Shown here: piece by piece, positions 40,028 to 48,790 of the stretch
How the letters are laid out: every line of letters begins with the position of its first letter
Numbering within the stretch: the first letter of the stretch is position 1
Assembly: GCA_035547835.1 (NCBI GenBank)
Contig: DASZTW010000005.1
Location: 558,001-622,000, forward strand
Origin: Acidimicrobiales bacterium
GTDB taxonomy: Bacteria; Actinomycetota; Acidimicrobiia; Acidimicrobiales; Iamiaceae
Direction of reading: 5' to 3'
Length of the DNA stretch: 64,000 nucleotides
Notes under the pieces: model-generated
The model's input: the letters and a program-made list of their open reading frames with translations, nothing else
Database searches by the model: none
What the model was told of the DNA's origin: nothing
Made by a program: the position numbers and the translations under genes

Positions 40028-41158
40028 ATGGAGCTCGACGAATTCCGTCCTGCCCTCGACCGTTGGCTCGACGAGCACGAAGCGGAGCTGACGCCGCCAT
40101 ATCAGGGCAAAGCCACGCTCGACGACCAGATGGCGCACTTGTCGACGGTGAAGCGCCTCGCGTTCGACGCTGGGTGGATGCGCCACGGCTGGCCCGAGCG
40201 CGTGGGCGGGCTGGGCGGCTCGCCGCTGCTGCGTGCCTATCTCGGCGAAGCGCTCACGTCGCGCGGCATGGTCGAGCCCGGCATCTACTCGATGACCGAG
40301 GTCTTGGCACCGACCATGATCCACTACGCACCGGCCGACCTCGCCGCCGTCATGGTCCCCCGACTCCTCCGAGGCGACGAGACCTGGTGCCAGGGGTTCT
40401 CCGAGCCCGGCACGGGCAGCAACTTGGGTTCGCTGACGTGCAGGGCGGTGCGCCACGACGACGGCTGGCTCGTCACGGGCCAGAAGGTGTGGACCAGCCT
40501 CGCCCAGTACGCACAGCGCTGCGTGCTGCTCACCCGAACCGGCGACGTCGAGTCGGCCCACCGGGGCATCACCGCGCTGTTCGTCGACATGGACTCACCC
40601 GGCATCACCGTGCGACCGATCCAGACCATGCACGGCTTCCCGGAGTTCTGCGAGGTCTTCTACGACGACGTGCACGTGCCGCTCGGACGCACGCTGGGCC
40701 ACGAGGGCCAGGGCTGGTCCGTGGCAATGGACTTGTTGCCGTACGAGCGCAGCACCGCGTTGTGGCACCGCGCCTCGCACTTGCACACCCGGCTCCAGCA
40801 ACTGCTCGAGACCGCGAGCGCGGGCACACTCGACCCGGCACGTCTCGGCGAGGTGGCCCAGACCCTCCTCGCGTTCCGCGCCCGCTCGCGCGCCACGCAG
40901 CACCGGCTGCACAACGGCGAGCGGCTCGGTCCGGAGACGTCGATCGACAAAGTGCTCGTGGCCACCGCCGAGCAGGCCGTGTACGACCTCGCCGAAGAGG
41001 CGCTCGCGACCGAGATCACCGTCGGCGACGACCTCCGCAGCGGCGCGTGGCGCAGCGAGTACCTGTACTCGCGCGCCGCGAGCATTTATGGCGGCAGCGC
41101 GGAGATCCAGCGCAACATCATCGCCCGGCGGCTGCTCGACCTGGGCGACGACCGATGA
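40028..41158 (+). CDS. Acyl-CoA dehydrogenase, FAD-signature subunit of a pair
   Basis: 376 aa. W-C-Q-G-F-S-E-P-G-T-G-S-N (about 119), LVTGQKVWTSLAQYAQRCVLLTRT, and C-terminal IYGGSAEIQRNIIARRLLDLG. It has the full FAD/acyl-CoA binding layout. Its ATG follows the SnoaL stop by 6 nt, and its end overlaps the next dehydrogenase gene (ATGA), so the two should form a heteromer, as with the FadE alpha2beta2 enzymes of steroid side-chain degradation, where each subunit completes the other's cofactor site. A matching pair sits on the other strand at 42963-45144. Confidence 0.92.
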   Translation: MELDEFRPALDRWLDEHEAELTPPYQGKATLDDQMAHLSTVKRLAFDAGWMRHGWPERVGGLGGSPLLRAYLGEALTSRGMVEPGIYSMTEVLAPTMIHYAPADLAAVMVPRLLRGDETWCQGFSEPGTGSNLGSLTCRAVRHDDGWLVTGQKVWTSLAQYAQRCVLLTRTGDVESAHRGITALFVDMDSPGITVRPIQTMHGFPEFCEVFYDDVHVPLGRTLGHEGQGWSVAMDLLPYERSTALWHRASHLHTRLQQLLETASAGTLDPARLGEVAQTLLAFRARSRATQHRLHNGERLGPETSIDKVLVATAEQAVYDLAEEALATEITVGDDLRSGAWRSEYLYSRAASIYGGSAEIQRNIIARRLLDLGDDR

Positions 41159-42141
41159 TCTCCGACGCCGAAGTCGAGCTGTTCGACCAGAGCATCCGCG
41201 CCGCGGCCGAACAGCACCGGGGGGCAGATCTCGACCCCGCGCTCGCGGACCTCGGATGGGACGACGCCCTCGCGGATGACCCGCACCTCGCGGTGTCGCG
41301 TCTGTTCGAAGTGCAAGGCGCGGTGAACGCGACCTCCTCGGCACTGGACCGGGTGTTGTCCCGCGCACTCGCGCTCCCGGCTGCCGACCGCGACGGGGCC
41401 TCTGCCGCGGCCGCGACCGTCGTGGTGCTGCCGACGCTTGGGAGCAGCCAGCCACCCGGCACGCTGACCGACGGCCGGCTGTCGGTCACCAGCGCGCTGA
41501 CCACCACCGCGCCGAGCTCACGTGACCGCGCGTTGGTGGTGGCTCGCACCACCGAACACGACGTGGCCGTGGTGGTCCCGACCGCGGCGTTGACTTCGGT
41601 CGGGGTCAGTGGCCTCGATCCGAGCCTGGGCCTGTGCAGCGTCAGCGCAGCGGGCCTCGAGGTGGGGGCGGTCACCGACGTCGCCACGTGGGAGAACGCC
41701 GTTGCCGCCGCACGGGTTGCCATCGGTCACGAGCTGGTCGGCCTGTCGCGGACGATGCTCGAGATGGCCCGCACCCACGCGCTCGAACGGATCCAGTTCG
41801 GCCGTCCCATCGCCGGCTTCCAAGCAGTGCGCCATCGCTTGGCCGAAGCGTTGGTCGCGATCGAGATGGCCGACGCGGTGCTCGACGCCGCGTGGCTCGA
41901 TGGGTCACCCACCACCGCGGCCATGGCGAAGGCCCTGGCAGGTCGGTCGGCCCGCACGGTGGCGCGCCACAGCCAGCAGGTGCTCGCCGGGATCGGCTTC
42001 ACCACCGAGCACCCCTTTCACCGCTACATGCGGCGGGCGTTGGTGCTCGACGAGCTTTTCGGTTCGGCACGGGCGCTCACCCGACAACTGGGCGACGACC
42101 TGATCGCCACGCGCCGCCTCCCCGCGCAACTCCCGCTCTGA
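41155..42141 (+). CDS. Acyl-CoA dehydrogenase, shortened partner subunit
   Basis: 328 aa. The N-terminal two-thirds are divergent and lack the W-C-x-x-F-S-E-P signature; the C-terminal helical domain is clear: ARTHALERIQFGRPIAGFQAVRHRLAEALV (about 200-230) and VLAGIGFTTEHPFHRYMRRALVLDELFG. This is typical of the second subunit in FadE heterotetramers. Translationally coupled to 40028-41158. The stop is followed 15 bp later by a strong hairpin, so the operon probably ends here. Confidence 0.88.
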   Translation: MISDAEVELFDQSIRAAAEQHRGADLDPALADLGWDDALADDPHLAVSRLFEVQGAVNATSSALDRVLSRALALPAADRDGASAAAATVVVLPTLGSSQPPGTLTDGRLSVTSALTTTAPSSRDRALVVARTTEHDVAVVVPTAALTSVGVSGLDPSLGLCSVSAAGLEVGAVTDVATWENAVAAARVAIGHELVGLSRTMLEMARTHALERIQFGRPIAGFQAVRHRLAEALVAIEMADAVLDAAWLDGSPTTAAMAKALAGRSARTVARHSQQVLAGIGFTTEHPFHRYMRRALVLDELFGSARALTRQLGDDLIATRRLPAQLPL

Positions 42142-42156
42142 GCGCGGTCTGCCCCG

Positions 42157-42175
42157 AGCCGGGCCGGACCCGGCT
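42157..42175. terminator. Bidirectional terminator hairpin
   Basis: AGCCGGG-CCGGA-CCCGGCT, a perfect 7-bp GC stem with a 5-nt loop in the 39-bp gap between convergent genes (dehydrogenase ending 42141, crotonase ending 42181). No U-tract. Confidence 0.6.
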
Positions 42176-42180
42176 GCAGG

Positions 42181-42966
42181 TCAGGTGTCGCGGGACAACA
42201 ACCGGTCGAGGTTGGCGCGCAGCTCGGGCGAACGGAACGAGCGGTCCTCGGCCGCCAGCGCGAAGTCGAGTGTGGCGACTACCGCGCGTTCGAGGTGCAA
42301 GTTCAGGATCCGCTTGGTGTCCTCGACCGCGCGCCGCGGCAGCTTCGCGATGCGCTCGGCGCAGGCCAACGCTTCGTCGAGCACGGCATCGTCGGCAACC
42401 ACGTGGTTCACCAGGCCGATCTGCGCGGCTCGCTCCGCCGGGATGCGGTCACCGGTCAGGGCGTACTCCTTGGCGAGCTGCAAGCTGGTGAGCAGCGGCC
42501 ACGTCACGGGACCGCCGTCCGCGGCGACCAGACCGACGGCCACATGCGGATCGGCGAGATGGGCGCTCTCCGCCATGAACACGATGTCGGACAGCGCCAC
42601 GATGCTGCATCCGAGCCCGACCGCCGGGCCGTTCACCGCCGCGATCACCGGCACCCGGCAATCCACCATGCCGGTCACGATCTGGCGGCCATGGGTGAGC
42701 GACAGCTCGCGCAGGTCGGCGTCGCGGCTCAGCTCGTCGATGTACGCGAAGTCGCCTCCGGCGGAGAACGCGCGGCCGTTGCCGGTGAGCACCAGCACCC
42801 TCGCGTCGCGGTCGGCGCTCACTTGCGGGAACAGCTCTGCCAAGCCCTGGTGGAGCTGGTGGTTGGTCGCGTTGAGGTCGTCGGGACGGTTCAGGCGCAC
42901 GACCCGAATCGGTCCGTCGACCTCGAGTTGGATCTCGGGCGGCAGGTCGTAACTGGGGGCGGTCAT
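42181..42966 (-). CDS. Enoyl-CoA hydratase/isomerase-family protein
   Basis: 261 aa, ATG overlapping the dehydrogenase stop by 4 nt. Crotonase motifs: FSAGGDFAYIDEL (oxyanion Gly region), VPVIAAVNGPAVGLGCSIVALSDIVF, AHLADPHVAVGLVAADGG. The first catalytic-Glu position reads Ser (G-C-S) and the second His (P-H-V), so simple hydratase chemistry is not certain; many crotonases with this pattern are isomerases or of unknown function. Last gene of a P450, ligase, paired dehydrogenase, crotonase operon running from 48066 to 42181. Confidence 0.88.
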   Translation of the reverse strand: MTAPSYDLPPEIQLEVDGPIRVVRLNRPDDLNATNHQLHQGLAELFPQVSADRDARVLVLTGNGRAFSAGGDFAYIDELSRDADLRELSLTHGRQIVTGMVDCRVPVIAAVNGPAVGLGCSIVALSDIVFMAESAHLADPHVAVGLVAADGGPVTWPLLTSLQLAKEYALTGDRIPAERAAQIGLVNHVVADDAVLDEALACAERIAKLPRRAVEDTKRILNLHLERAVVATLDFALAAEDRSFRSPELRANLDRLLSRDT

Positions 42967-44090
42967 CCGGGCAGCTCCAGGATTCGGCGGGCGATCAGGT
43001 TCCGTTGTATCTGGGCGGTCCCGCCCATCACGCTCTGCGCCCGGCTGTACAGGTACACCTTGAGCCACGTGTCGTCGCCGGCGCCGTGGCCCGCGCCGCC
43101 GACCGACAGTGCGGCGTGGCCGACCGTCTGCTCGGCTTGGGTCATCAGCAGCTTGTCGACGGACCCCTGCGGGCCGTGCTCGATGCCGTCGAGCCGTGCC
43201 GACAGCCGGCGGCTCACGTGCGCGCGCAACATTTCCGACTCGACCATCGCCCACGCCAAGTCGCGACGCTGCTCGGCGTCGTAGCCGTCCGGGTCGACGC
43301 GCACGAAGTCGGTGAGCTGGCGGACGACCTTGCGGTAGCGCGACACGTAGCCGAGCTCGCCGGGCTCTCGCTCGTGGCTCACCACGGTCATCGCCAACGC
43401 CCAGCCCTCGCCGGGCTCGCCGATCATGTTCGCCGCGGGGACGCGAGCGCCGTCGAACACGACTTCGCCGAACTCCTTGGTGATGCCGTTGATCATCCGC
43501 AGCGGCCGCTGCTCGACGCCGCGCTGGTCCATCGGCAAGGCGAACGCCGAGATGCCTTTGTGCTTCGGCACGTCGTGGTCGGTTCGCGCGAGGAGCATGC
43601 ACCAGTCGGCATCGTCGGAGTAGCTGGTCCACACCTTGTGGCCGACCACGACGTAATCGTCGCCATCGCGGTCGGCTCGAGTCCGCAGCGACGCGAGGTC
43701 GGACCCTGCATCGGGCTCGCTGAACCCCTGGCACCACCGGTCACGGCCGTTCACGATGCCCGGCAGGAACCGCCGCTGGATGTCCTCGTTGCCGTGCTCG
43801 AGGATGCCTTGCACGAGATACCCGAGGCTGGGCCGGGGAGGCGCGCCAGCTGCGGCCAACTCGTCGTCGAGGATCACGTCGAACACGGTCGACATCCCCT
43901 GGCCGCCGATCTCGACCGGCCATGACATCCCGAAGAACCCCGCGTCGTACAGCGCGTGGTGCCAAGCCGCCATGCCCGCCCAGTACTCGTCGTCGGTCGA
44001 CGAGGTCGGCAAACCCGGGTTGTTGGTGGCCAACCACTCGCGGAGCCGGAGGCGGAAGGCCGCTTCGTCGGGCGCGTCACCAAAGTCCAT
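42963..44090 (-). CDS. Acyl-CoA dehydrogenase, FAD-signature subunit of second pair
   Basis: 375 aa from the ATG at 44090 (GGAGG 5 nt upstream). W-C-Q-G-F-S-E-P-D-A-G-S-D (about 117), VVVGHKVWTSYSDDADWCMLLART, C-terminal VMGGTAQIQRNLIARRILELPG. Its start overlaps the preceding partner gene by 14 nt and its stop overlaps the crotonase by 4 nt. Together with 44077-45144 it forms a second heteromeric dehydrogenase; gene order in both pairs relative to the shared convergent end is FAD-signature and partner in opposite orders, which argues against a simple inversion of one pair. Confidence 0.92.
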   Translation of the reverse strand: MDFGDAPDEAAFRLRLREWLATNNPGLPTSSTDDEYWAGMAAWHHALYDAGFFGMSWPVEIGGQGMSTVFDVILDDELAAAGAPPRPSLGYLVQGILEHGNEDIQRRFLPGIVNGRDRWCQGFSEPDAGSDLASLRTRADRDGDDYVVVGHKVWTSYSDDADWCMLLARTDHDVPKHKGISAFALPMDQRGVEQRPLRMINGITKEFGEVVFDGARVPAANMIGEPGEGWALAMTVVSHEREPGELGYVSRYRKVVRQLTDFVRVDPDGYDAEQRRDLAWAMVESEMLRAHVSRRLSARLDGIEHGPQGSVDKLLMTQAEQTVGHAALSVGGAGHGAGDDTWLKVYLYSRAQSVMGGTAQIQRNLIARRILELPG

Positions 44091-45144
44091 CGAAGCCTCC
44101 GACTCCGTGGCACGCGAGCACGCGGGCCAAGTTCGGGCCGGCGCCGCCGAGGATGTCGATCGACAGCAGCGCCCGGCGCAGGAACACGTGCGCGAGGCAG
44201 TCCCAGGTGTTGCCGATGCCGCCGTGGACCTGGATCGCGGTCTCGCACACCTGCCGAGCAGCCCGCGCCGAGTACGCCTTGGCACCCGCCGCCGACAACA
44301 GCGCCTGCGCCGGCGGGAGCGAGTCGACCGCCCACGCGGCGTGCAAGGTGGCGCTGCGCGACCCTTCCATCGCGACGAGCGCGTCGGCGAGGAGGTGTTG
44401 CACGGCTTGGAACGAACCGATCGCGGCGCCGTACTGGCGACGCTCGATCGCGTACGCGCGTGCCAGCTCGACCGCGCCTCGCATCACGCCGACGAGGTCG
44501 GCGCTCGTGGTGGCCAAGCCCAAGGCCGTCCAGCGACGCACGTCCTCGTCGGTCAGCAGCCGTGCCTGGCCGGGCAGCCGTTCGGGCGCGGCGTCGCCGG
44601 ACGGGACCGTGAGACGGGTGAGGTCGGTGGGATCACCGGTGTCGAGGGGATCGCGGCGCGGGAGCGATCGCAGCGGCACGCTCGCCACCTCGTATCCCTC
44701 GGAACCCATGGCACGGAGGAACAAGGCGCGCGTCGCACCCTGCGCATCGACGGCGATACCACCGCCAGGCCCCTGGTGCGCGGTGACCTGCGCGACTTCG
44801 GCGAGGCCGGGCGCAAGCAGGACCGTCTCGACTTCGGCGGCGCTCGGCGCGCCGGCCAGGCGACGCAGTTCCGCGGCGAGCGTGGGACCCGTGAACGGCG
44901 CGTCGGCGAGTCCGCGGCCGAGTTCCTCGGCCACGATCGCCACTTCGACGCCCGAGGCGAGCGGCGCACCGCCGTCGCTCTCCACGCGCAGCTCGTGCCA
45001 GCCCGAGGACGCCACGGCGGCCACGAGCTTGCCGGCCCGTACCGTGTCGCCCAGGTCGGCGACCGTCGAGGCGGAGAGCTGGTCCACCAGCTGCGTGGCC
45101 GCCGCCTCGAGCGCCGCCTGCTCTGCGGAGAGCCGGACGTCCAT
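44077..45144 (-). CDS. Acyl-CoA dehydrogenase, partner subunit of second pair
   Basis: 355 aa. The N-terminal helical domain (MDVRLSAEQAALEAAATQLV) and middle domain are weakly conserved and lack the SEP signature; the C-terminal domain is clear: ARAYAIERRQYGAAIGSFQAVQHLLADALVAME and CETAIQVHGGIGNTWDCLAHVFLRRALL. ATG overlaps the ligase stop as TGATG. It should assemble with the downstream 42963-44090 product into a heterotetramer in which the catalytic and FAD sites are shared. Confidence 0.9.
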   Translation of the reverse strand: MDVRLSAEQAALEAAATQLVDQLSASTVADLGDTVRAGKLVAAVASSGWHELRVESDGGAPLASGVEVAIVAEELGRGLADAPFTGPTLAAELRRLAGAPSAAEVETVLLAPGLAEVAQVTAHQGPGGGIAVDAQGATRALFLRAMGSEGYEVASVPLRSLPRRDPLDTGDPTDLTRLTVPSGDAAPERLPGQARLLTDEDVRRWTALGLATTSADLVGVMRGAVELARAYAIERRQYGAAIGSFQAVQHLLADALVAMEGSRSATLHAAWAVDSLPPAQALLSAAGAKAYSARAARQVCETAIQVHGGIGNTWDCLAHVFLRRALLSIDILGGAGPNLARVLACHGVGGFDGLW

Positions 45145-46688
45145 CAGGCCTCCTCGCTCGGCACATCCGCCGCCGTGGCGCCGGACGCGAGCAGCGACGG
45201 GGTGAGCTCCTCGCGAAGGGTGCGTCGCAGCGCCTTTCCGGAGGCAAGGCGTGGGATCGCGTCGACCACGACCACGTGGCGCACCTGCTTGTACGTGGCG
45301 AGCGAGTCGGCCACCAGCCGCGCGAGCTCCCCGTCGGCGACCGGATGCGCCGGGTCGAGCTGCACCGCGGCCACCGGCACCTCACCGGCAGACTCGTCGG
45401 CCAAGCCGAACACGGCGCAGTCCCGCACGGCCGGATGCCCGAGCAGGACCGCCTCGATCTCGGCCGGCGCGACTTGGAAGCCGCGGACCTTGATCATCTC
45501 CTTGGAGCGGTCGGTCAGGTGGACCCAGCCGTCCGGCTCGAGCCAGCCGACGTCGCCGGTTCGATACCAGCCGTCGACGAACGCGTCGGCCGTCGCGGCG
45601 TCCGGGAGGTAGCCGGTCATCACAGACGGGCTGTGGACCTGGATCTCGCCCACCTCGCCCGGCGCCAGCACTTCTCCCGTGTCGAGGTCGGCCACCCGCA
45701 GCGACACGCCGTCGGGTGGCAACCCGGCCGAGTCGAGCCGCCACTCGTCAGGGCGGTCGACCGGGTTCACGCTGATCACCGGTACTTCGCTGGCGCCGTA
45801 CGCCGGTAACCACCGCACGCCGGTTCGCTCGGTGACCACGCGAGCGACGTGGTCGGTCACCGGGGTGGCGCCCCACATGATGTAGCGCAGCGACGACAAG
45901 TCGTAGCGCTCGAGATCCGGGTGGTTCGCCAGCGCCAGCGCGATCGGCGCGACCGCCATCTCCAAGGTCATGCGGTCCGACTCGATCCGCGCCAGCACTT
46001 CGTCGAGGTCGAAGCGCGCGTGCAGGCGCACCATGGCGCCAGCCGCGGCCGCCGTCACCAAGTTGAGCAGGCCGAGGATGTGCGAGGGCGGGGTGGCGAC
46101 CTGGAACCGATCGTCGGGCCCCAAGCCGAGGGTCTGCACCCAGTGGCGCGTGGCGTGACCCATCGACGAGTGGCTGTGGCGAACGGCCTTCGGCAGACCC
46201 GTCGTGCCGGAGCTGAACACCAAGACGGACTCCGCGGTGTCGGCCACGTCGGCGGGCGGCAGCGGGCGGCGATCCTGGCCGGCCGCACCGGCCAGCGGCG
46301 GCGAGTCGAGGTCGAGCACCACCGATGGGCTCAGGTGCTCGGACATCACCGCGGTCGAGTCCCCGTCGGTGACGGCGTGTGAGGGAGCGGTGATGGCGAG
46401 CGCATGGCCGACTTCGCGCGTCTTCCATGCCGGGCTCACGAGCACCGCGGCCGCGCCCAGCTTGCTGATGGCGTTGACCGCCACCACGAACTCGACCCGG
46501 TTCGAGGTCATCACCGCGACCCGCGAGCCGACCTCGACGCCGGCCGCGGCGAGCACCCGGGCGAACGCGTTGGCGAGCCCGTCGAGCTCGCCGTACGTCC
46601 ACTGCGCCTCGCCGGCCCGAACTGCCACGCGGTCACCCCAGCGCTGCGCGGCTTCTTCGAGCCCGTGATGCAGCAGCACCGATGTCAC
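45144..46688 (-). CDS. Acyl-CoA synthetase (FadD-type)
   Basis: 514 aa from GTG at 46688; the frame continues upstream into the P450 gene, but the first conserved block (HHGLEEAAQRWGDRVAV) begins just after this GTG. ANL motifs: VFSSGTTGLPKAVRHSH, WLPAYGASEVPVISVN, W-Y-R-T-G-D-V-G-W-L-E-P-D-G-W, hinge MIKVRGFQVAP, and LASGKALRRTL with the catalytic Lys. In an operon after the P450 (31-nt gap filled by two palindromes) and before the dehydrogenase pair, so it probably activates the acid produced by P450 oxidation. Confidence 0.88.
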   Translation of the reverse strand: MTSVLLHHGLEEAAQRWGDRVAVRAGEAQWTYGELDGLANAFARVLAAAGVEVGSRVAVMTSNRVEFVVAVNAISKLGAAAVLVSPAWKTREVGHALAITAPSHAVTDGDSTAVMSEHLSPSVVLDLDSPPLAGAAGQDRRPLPPADVADTAESVLVFSSGTTGLPKAVRHSHSSMGHATRHWVQTLGLGPDDRFQVATPPSHILGLLNLVTAAAAGAMVRLHARFDLDEVLARIESDRMTLEMAVAPIALALANHPDLERYDLSSLRYIMWGATPVTDHVARVVTERTGVRWLPAYGASEVPVISVNPVDRPDEWRLDSAGLPPDGVSLRVADLDTGEVLAPGEVGEIQVHSPSVMTGYLPDAATADAFVDGWYRTGDVGWLEPDGWVHLTDRSKEMIKVRGFQVAPAEIEAVLLGHPAVRDCAVFGLADESAGEVPVAAVQLDPAHPVADGELARLVADSLATYKQVRHVVVVDAIPRLASGKALRRTLREELTPSLLASGATAADVPSEEA

Positions 46689-46713
46689 GAGAAGAGTCTT
46701 CTCAAAATTGAGA
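46689..46713. promoter_or_regulatory. Two adjoining palindromes before the acyl-CoA synthetase start
   Basis: GAGAAG-AGT-CTTCTC (46689-46703) is directly before the GTG at 46688 and shares bases with TCTCAA-AA-TTGAGA (46700-46713). Together they fill the 31-nt gap after the P450 stop. They may be an operator for an internal promoter, an attenuator, or an RNA-processing hairpin; the first would mask the ribosome site. Confidence 0.5.
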
Positions 46714-46719
46714 TCGACG

Positions 46720-48066
46720 TCAACTTTGGAAATCGCGCGGGTTCGAGCGGGCTGCCGGAGGTGGAACCGCATCCGGCGCTGCCGGAGTCAGCAGGAGGTG
46801 CAAGCGCCGCAAACCGCGCAGCACGTACGTGGGCTCGAATCGGAAGTCGCGGTCGTCCGCGGGCCCGTGGCGCTCTTCATCGATCGCGATGTGGCTGGTC
46901 TTGGACAGGAACGTCGCCACGCTCACCACGGTCTCCAACCGCGCCAGCGGGCCGCCCGGGCAGGCGTGGACGCCACGGCCGAACGAAAGGTGCGCGCTGG
47001 CGTTCTCCCGGTCGGGCCGGAACTCGTCGGGGCACTCGAAGCGGGCCGGGTCCCGGTTGGCGGCTCCGGGGAAGATGCCGAGTTGGGTGCCGGCCTCGAC
47101 CTTCACCCCACCGACCGTGGTGGTGACCCTCGCTGTGCGGGCCTGGGACTTCACCACGCTCTCGAACCGCAGCACTTCCTCGATGAACGCCCCGATCCGT
47201 GACGGGTCGTCACGCAGGAAGTGCTGGATGTCGGGGTTCTCGGCGATGATCCGCAGCGACATGGCGATCAGCCGCGACGACGTGTCCTGTCCGGCGGCGA
47301 ACAGGAACGTGCCCATCCGTACGACCGCCTCGGCTTCGGGCACTCGGCCGTCTCGATACGTCGCGGTCGCCATCTCACTGAGCACGTCACCGCGCGGGTG
47401 GGCGCGGCGATCCTCGACGTAGTCACGGAAGCGCGCCTGGAGGAACTCGAGCGGGTCGTGGACCAGCGGCACGGCCTCGCTGCCCGGCCCGCCGCGGACC
47501 GGATCCGCGCGGGCCGCGCCCACGCCGTCGAGCCGCTCGCGAAAGGCGTTGCGGTCCGCTTCGGGGATCCCGAGCAGGTACGCGATCACCAAGGTGGTGA
47601 ACACCCGGCCATAGTCGCGCAGCACCTCGACGCGGCCGTCTCGCACCGCGGGCTCGACCATCTGGGCGGCCAGGTCCCACATGAACGCCTCGTTCTCCCG
47701 CATCCGCTTGGGGGTGAACAAGCGCATGATCAGGCCACGCTGGTCCTCGTGCAGCGGCGGGTCCTGCGTGACCATGTACTCGCTCATCGGCAGCTCATCG
47801 CGGTGGGCGGCGATGAAGTCGTTGACGTCGTCGCCCTCCGGACGCGCACCGAAGCCCGGGAACGGACCGGTCACCGCGTTGCACGACGAGAAGCGTTCGT
47901 GGTCGCGGAGCACTTCGACCGTCTCGTCGTACGTGGTGATGGCCACCACCCCGTGGTGCGGCAGCTCGACGACCGGACCTTTGGCGCGCCAGTGCGCGAA
48001 GAAGGGGTATGGGTCGTCGATCGCGGCGGCATCGGTGTAGAAGTCGAGCTCGTCGAACGCGGCCAT
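46720..48066 (-). CDS. Cytochrome P450
   Basis: 448 aa soluble bacterial P450. I-helix A-A-G-Q-D-T-S-S (about 255), E-x-x-R in EEVLRFE, heme loop F-G-R-G-V-H-A-C-P-G-G (about 359-369) with the Cys ligand. No membrane anchor. It would hydroxylate or oxidise a hydrophobic substrate with electrons from a ferredoxin and reductase not in this operon (a KshB-type reductase with its own 2Fe-2S domain lies at 55385-56491). First gene of the operon; a two-palindrome operator in the divergent gap to the TetR gene at 48170 suggests repression by that TetR. Confidence 0.95.
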   Translation of the reverse strand: MAAFDELDFYTDAAAIDDPYPFFAHWRAKGPVVELPHHGVVAITTYDETVEVLRDHERFSSCNAVTGPFPGFGARPEGDDVNDFIAAHRDELPMSEYMVTQDPPLHEDQRGLIMRLFTPKRMRENEAFMWDLAAQMVEPAVRDGRVEVLRDYGRVFTTLVIAYLLGIPEADRNAFRERLDGVGAARADPVRGGPGSEAVPLVHDPLEFLQARFRDYVEDRRAHPRGDVLSEMATATYRDGRVPEAEAVVRMGTFLFAAGQDTSSRLIAMSLRIIAENPDIQHFLRDDPSRIGAFIEEVLRFESVVKSQARTARVTTTVGGVKVEAGTQLGIFPGAANRDPARFECPDEFRPDRENASAHLSFGRGVHACPGGPLARLETVVSVATFLSKTSHIAIDEERHGPADDRDFRFEPTYVLRGLRRLHLLLTPAAPDAVPPPAARSNPRDFQS

Positions 48067-48107
48067 CGACTGCCTCTCGCCAGTGCGGGCGAACCCGCCA
48101 GAATCGA

Positions 48108-48127
48108 TGCTGAGCAGTTGCTTAGCA
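48108..48127. promoter_or_regulatory. Candidate TetR operator, two palindromes one helical turn apart
   Basis: TGCT-G-AGCA (48108-48116) and TGCT-T-AGCA (48119-48127) are separated by 2 bp, so their centres are 11 bp apart on the same DNA face. A further CTTA-GCAG-TAAG dyad overlaps the right half. The site lies 42 bp before both the P450 start (48066, minus) and the TetR start (48170, plus). Confidence 0.6.
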
Positions 48128-48169
48128 GTAAGTTCGAAGGATCGTCAACGACGCTCGGGAGGCGGACCG

Positions 48170-48763
48170 GTGAGCAGCACCCGAAGGCTTGGCGCCGAGG
48201 ACTCGGCCACCCGGCGCAAGTTGCTCGACGCCGGGCTCCAGCTCATGCTCGAAGACGGCTACGCGGGCGTGACGTCACGCAAGGTCGCCGCCAAAGCCGG
48301 CCTCAAGCCGCAGCTCGTCCACTACTACTTCCGCACGATGGACGAGCTGTTCGTCGCCATGCTCCGCCGCGGGGCGGAGTACAGCCTCGCCCGCCAGGAG
48401 GCGGCCTTCGCCGCGCCACGCCCGTTGCACGCGATGTGGGAGTTCAACAGCGAGCCTGACGGCGTGGCGCTGATCGCCGAGTTCTACGCGCTCGCCAACC
48501 ACCGTCCGGCCATCCGCGAGGAGGTCGCCGCGTACGCGGAGCGCTTCCGGGAGCAGCAGGCCGCTGCGCTCCACGTGTTGTTGGCTGAGCGAGGAATCGA
48601 CACCGGCGACCTGCCACCCGTGGTGATCCCGGTGCTGATGACCAGCGTGGCCCGTGTGCTGGTCATGGAAGAGGGGCTCGGGATGAAGAACGGCCATGCC
48701 GAGACCCGAGCCATCGTCGAGCAGTGGCTCGACCGACTCGAGTCCGGCGACCTGCTCTCGTGA
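48170..48763 (+). CDS. TetR-family transcriptional regulator
   Basis: 197 aa from the GTG at 48170 (GGGAGG 8 nt upstream); the frame extends upstream across the operator but is non-coding there. Helix-turn-helix about 10-55: ATRRKLLDAGLQLMLEDGYAGVTSRKVAAKAGLKPQLVHYYFRTMDELFVAMLRR. A typical-length ligand-binding domain follows. Divergent from the P450-ligase-dehydrogenase operon with a two-palindrome operator between, so it probably represses that operon and itself until an acyl-CoA or substrate binds. It converges with the acyl-CoA synthetase at 48791. Confidence 0.92.
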   Translation: MSSTRRLGAEDSATRRKLLDAGLQLMLEDGYAGVTSRKVAAKAGLKPQLVHYYFRTMDELFVAMLRRGAEYSLARQEAAFAAPRPLHAMWEFNSEPDGVALIAEFYALANHRPAIREEVAAYAERFREQQAAALHVLLAERGIDTGDLPPVVIPVLMTSVARVLVMEEGLGMKNGHAETRAIVEQWLDRLESGDLLS

Positions 48764-48790
48764 GCCTCGCCGGTCATGTCGCCCGACGCG

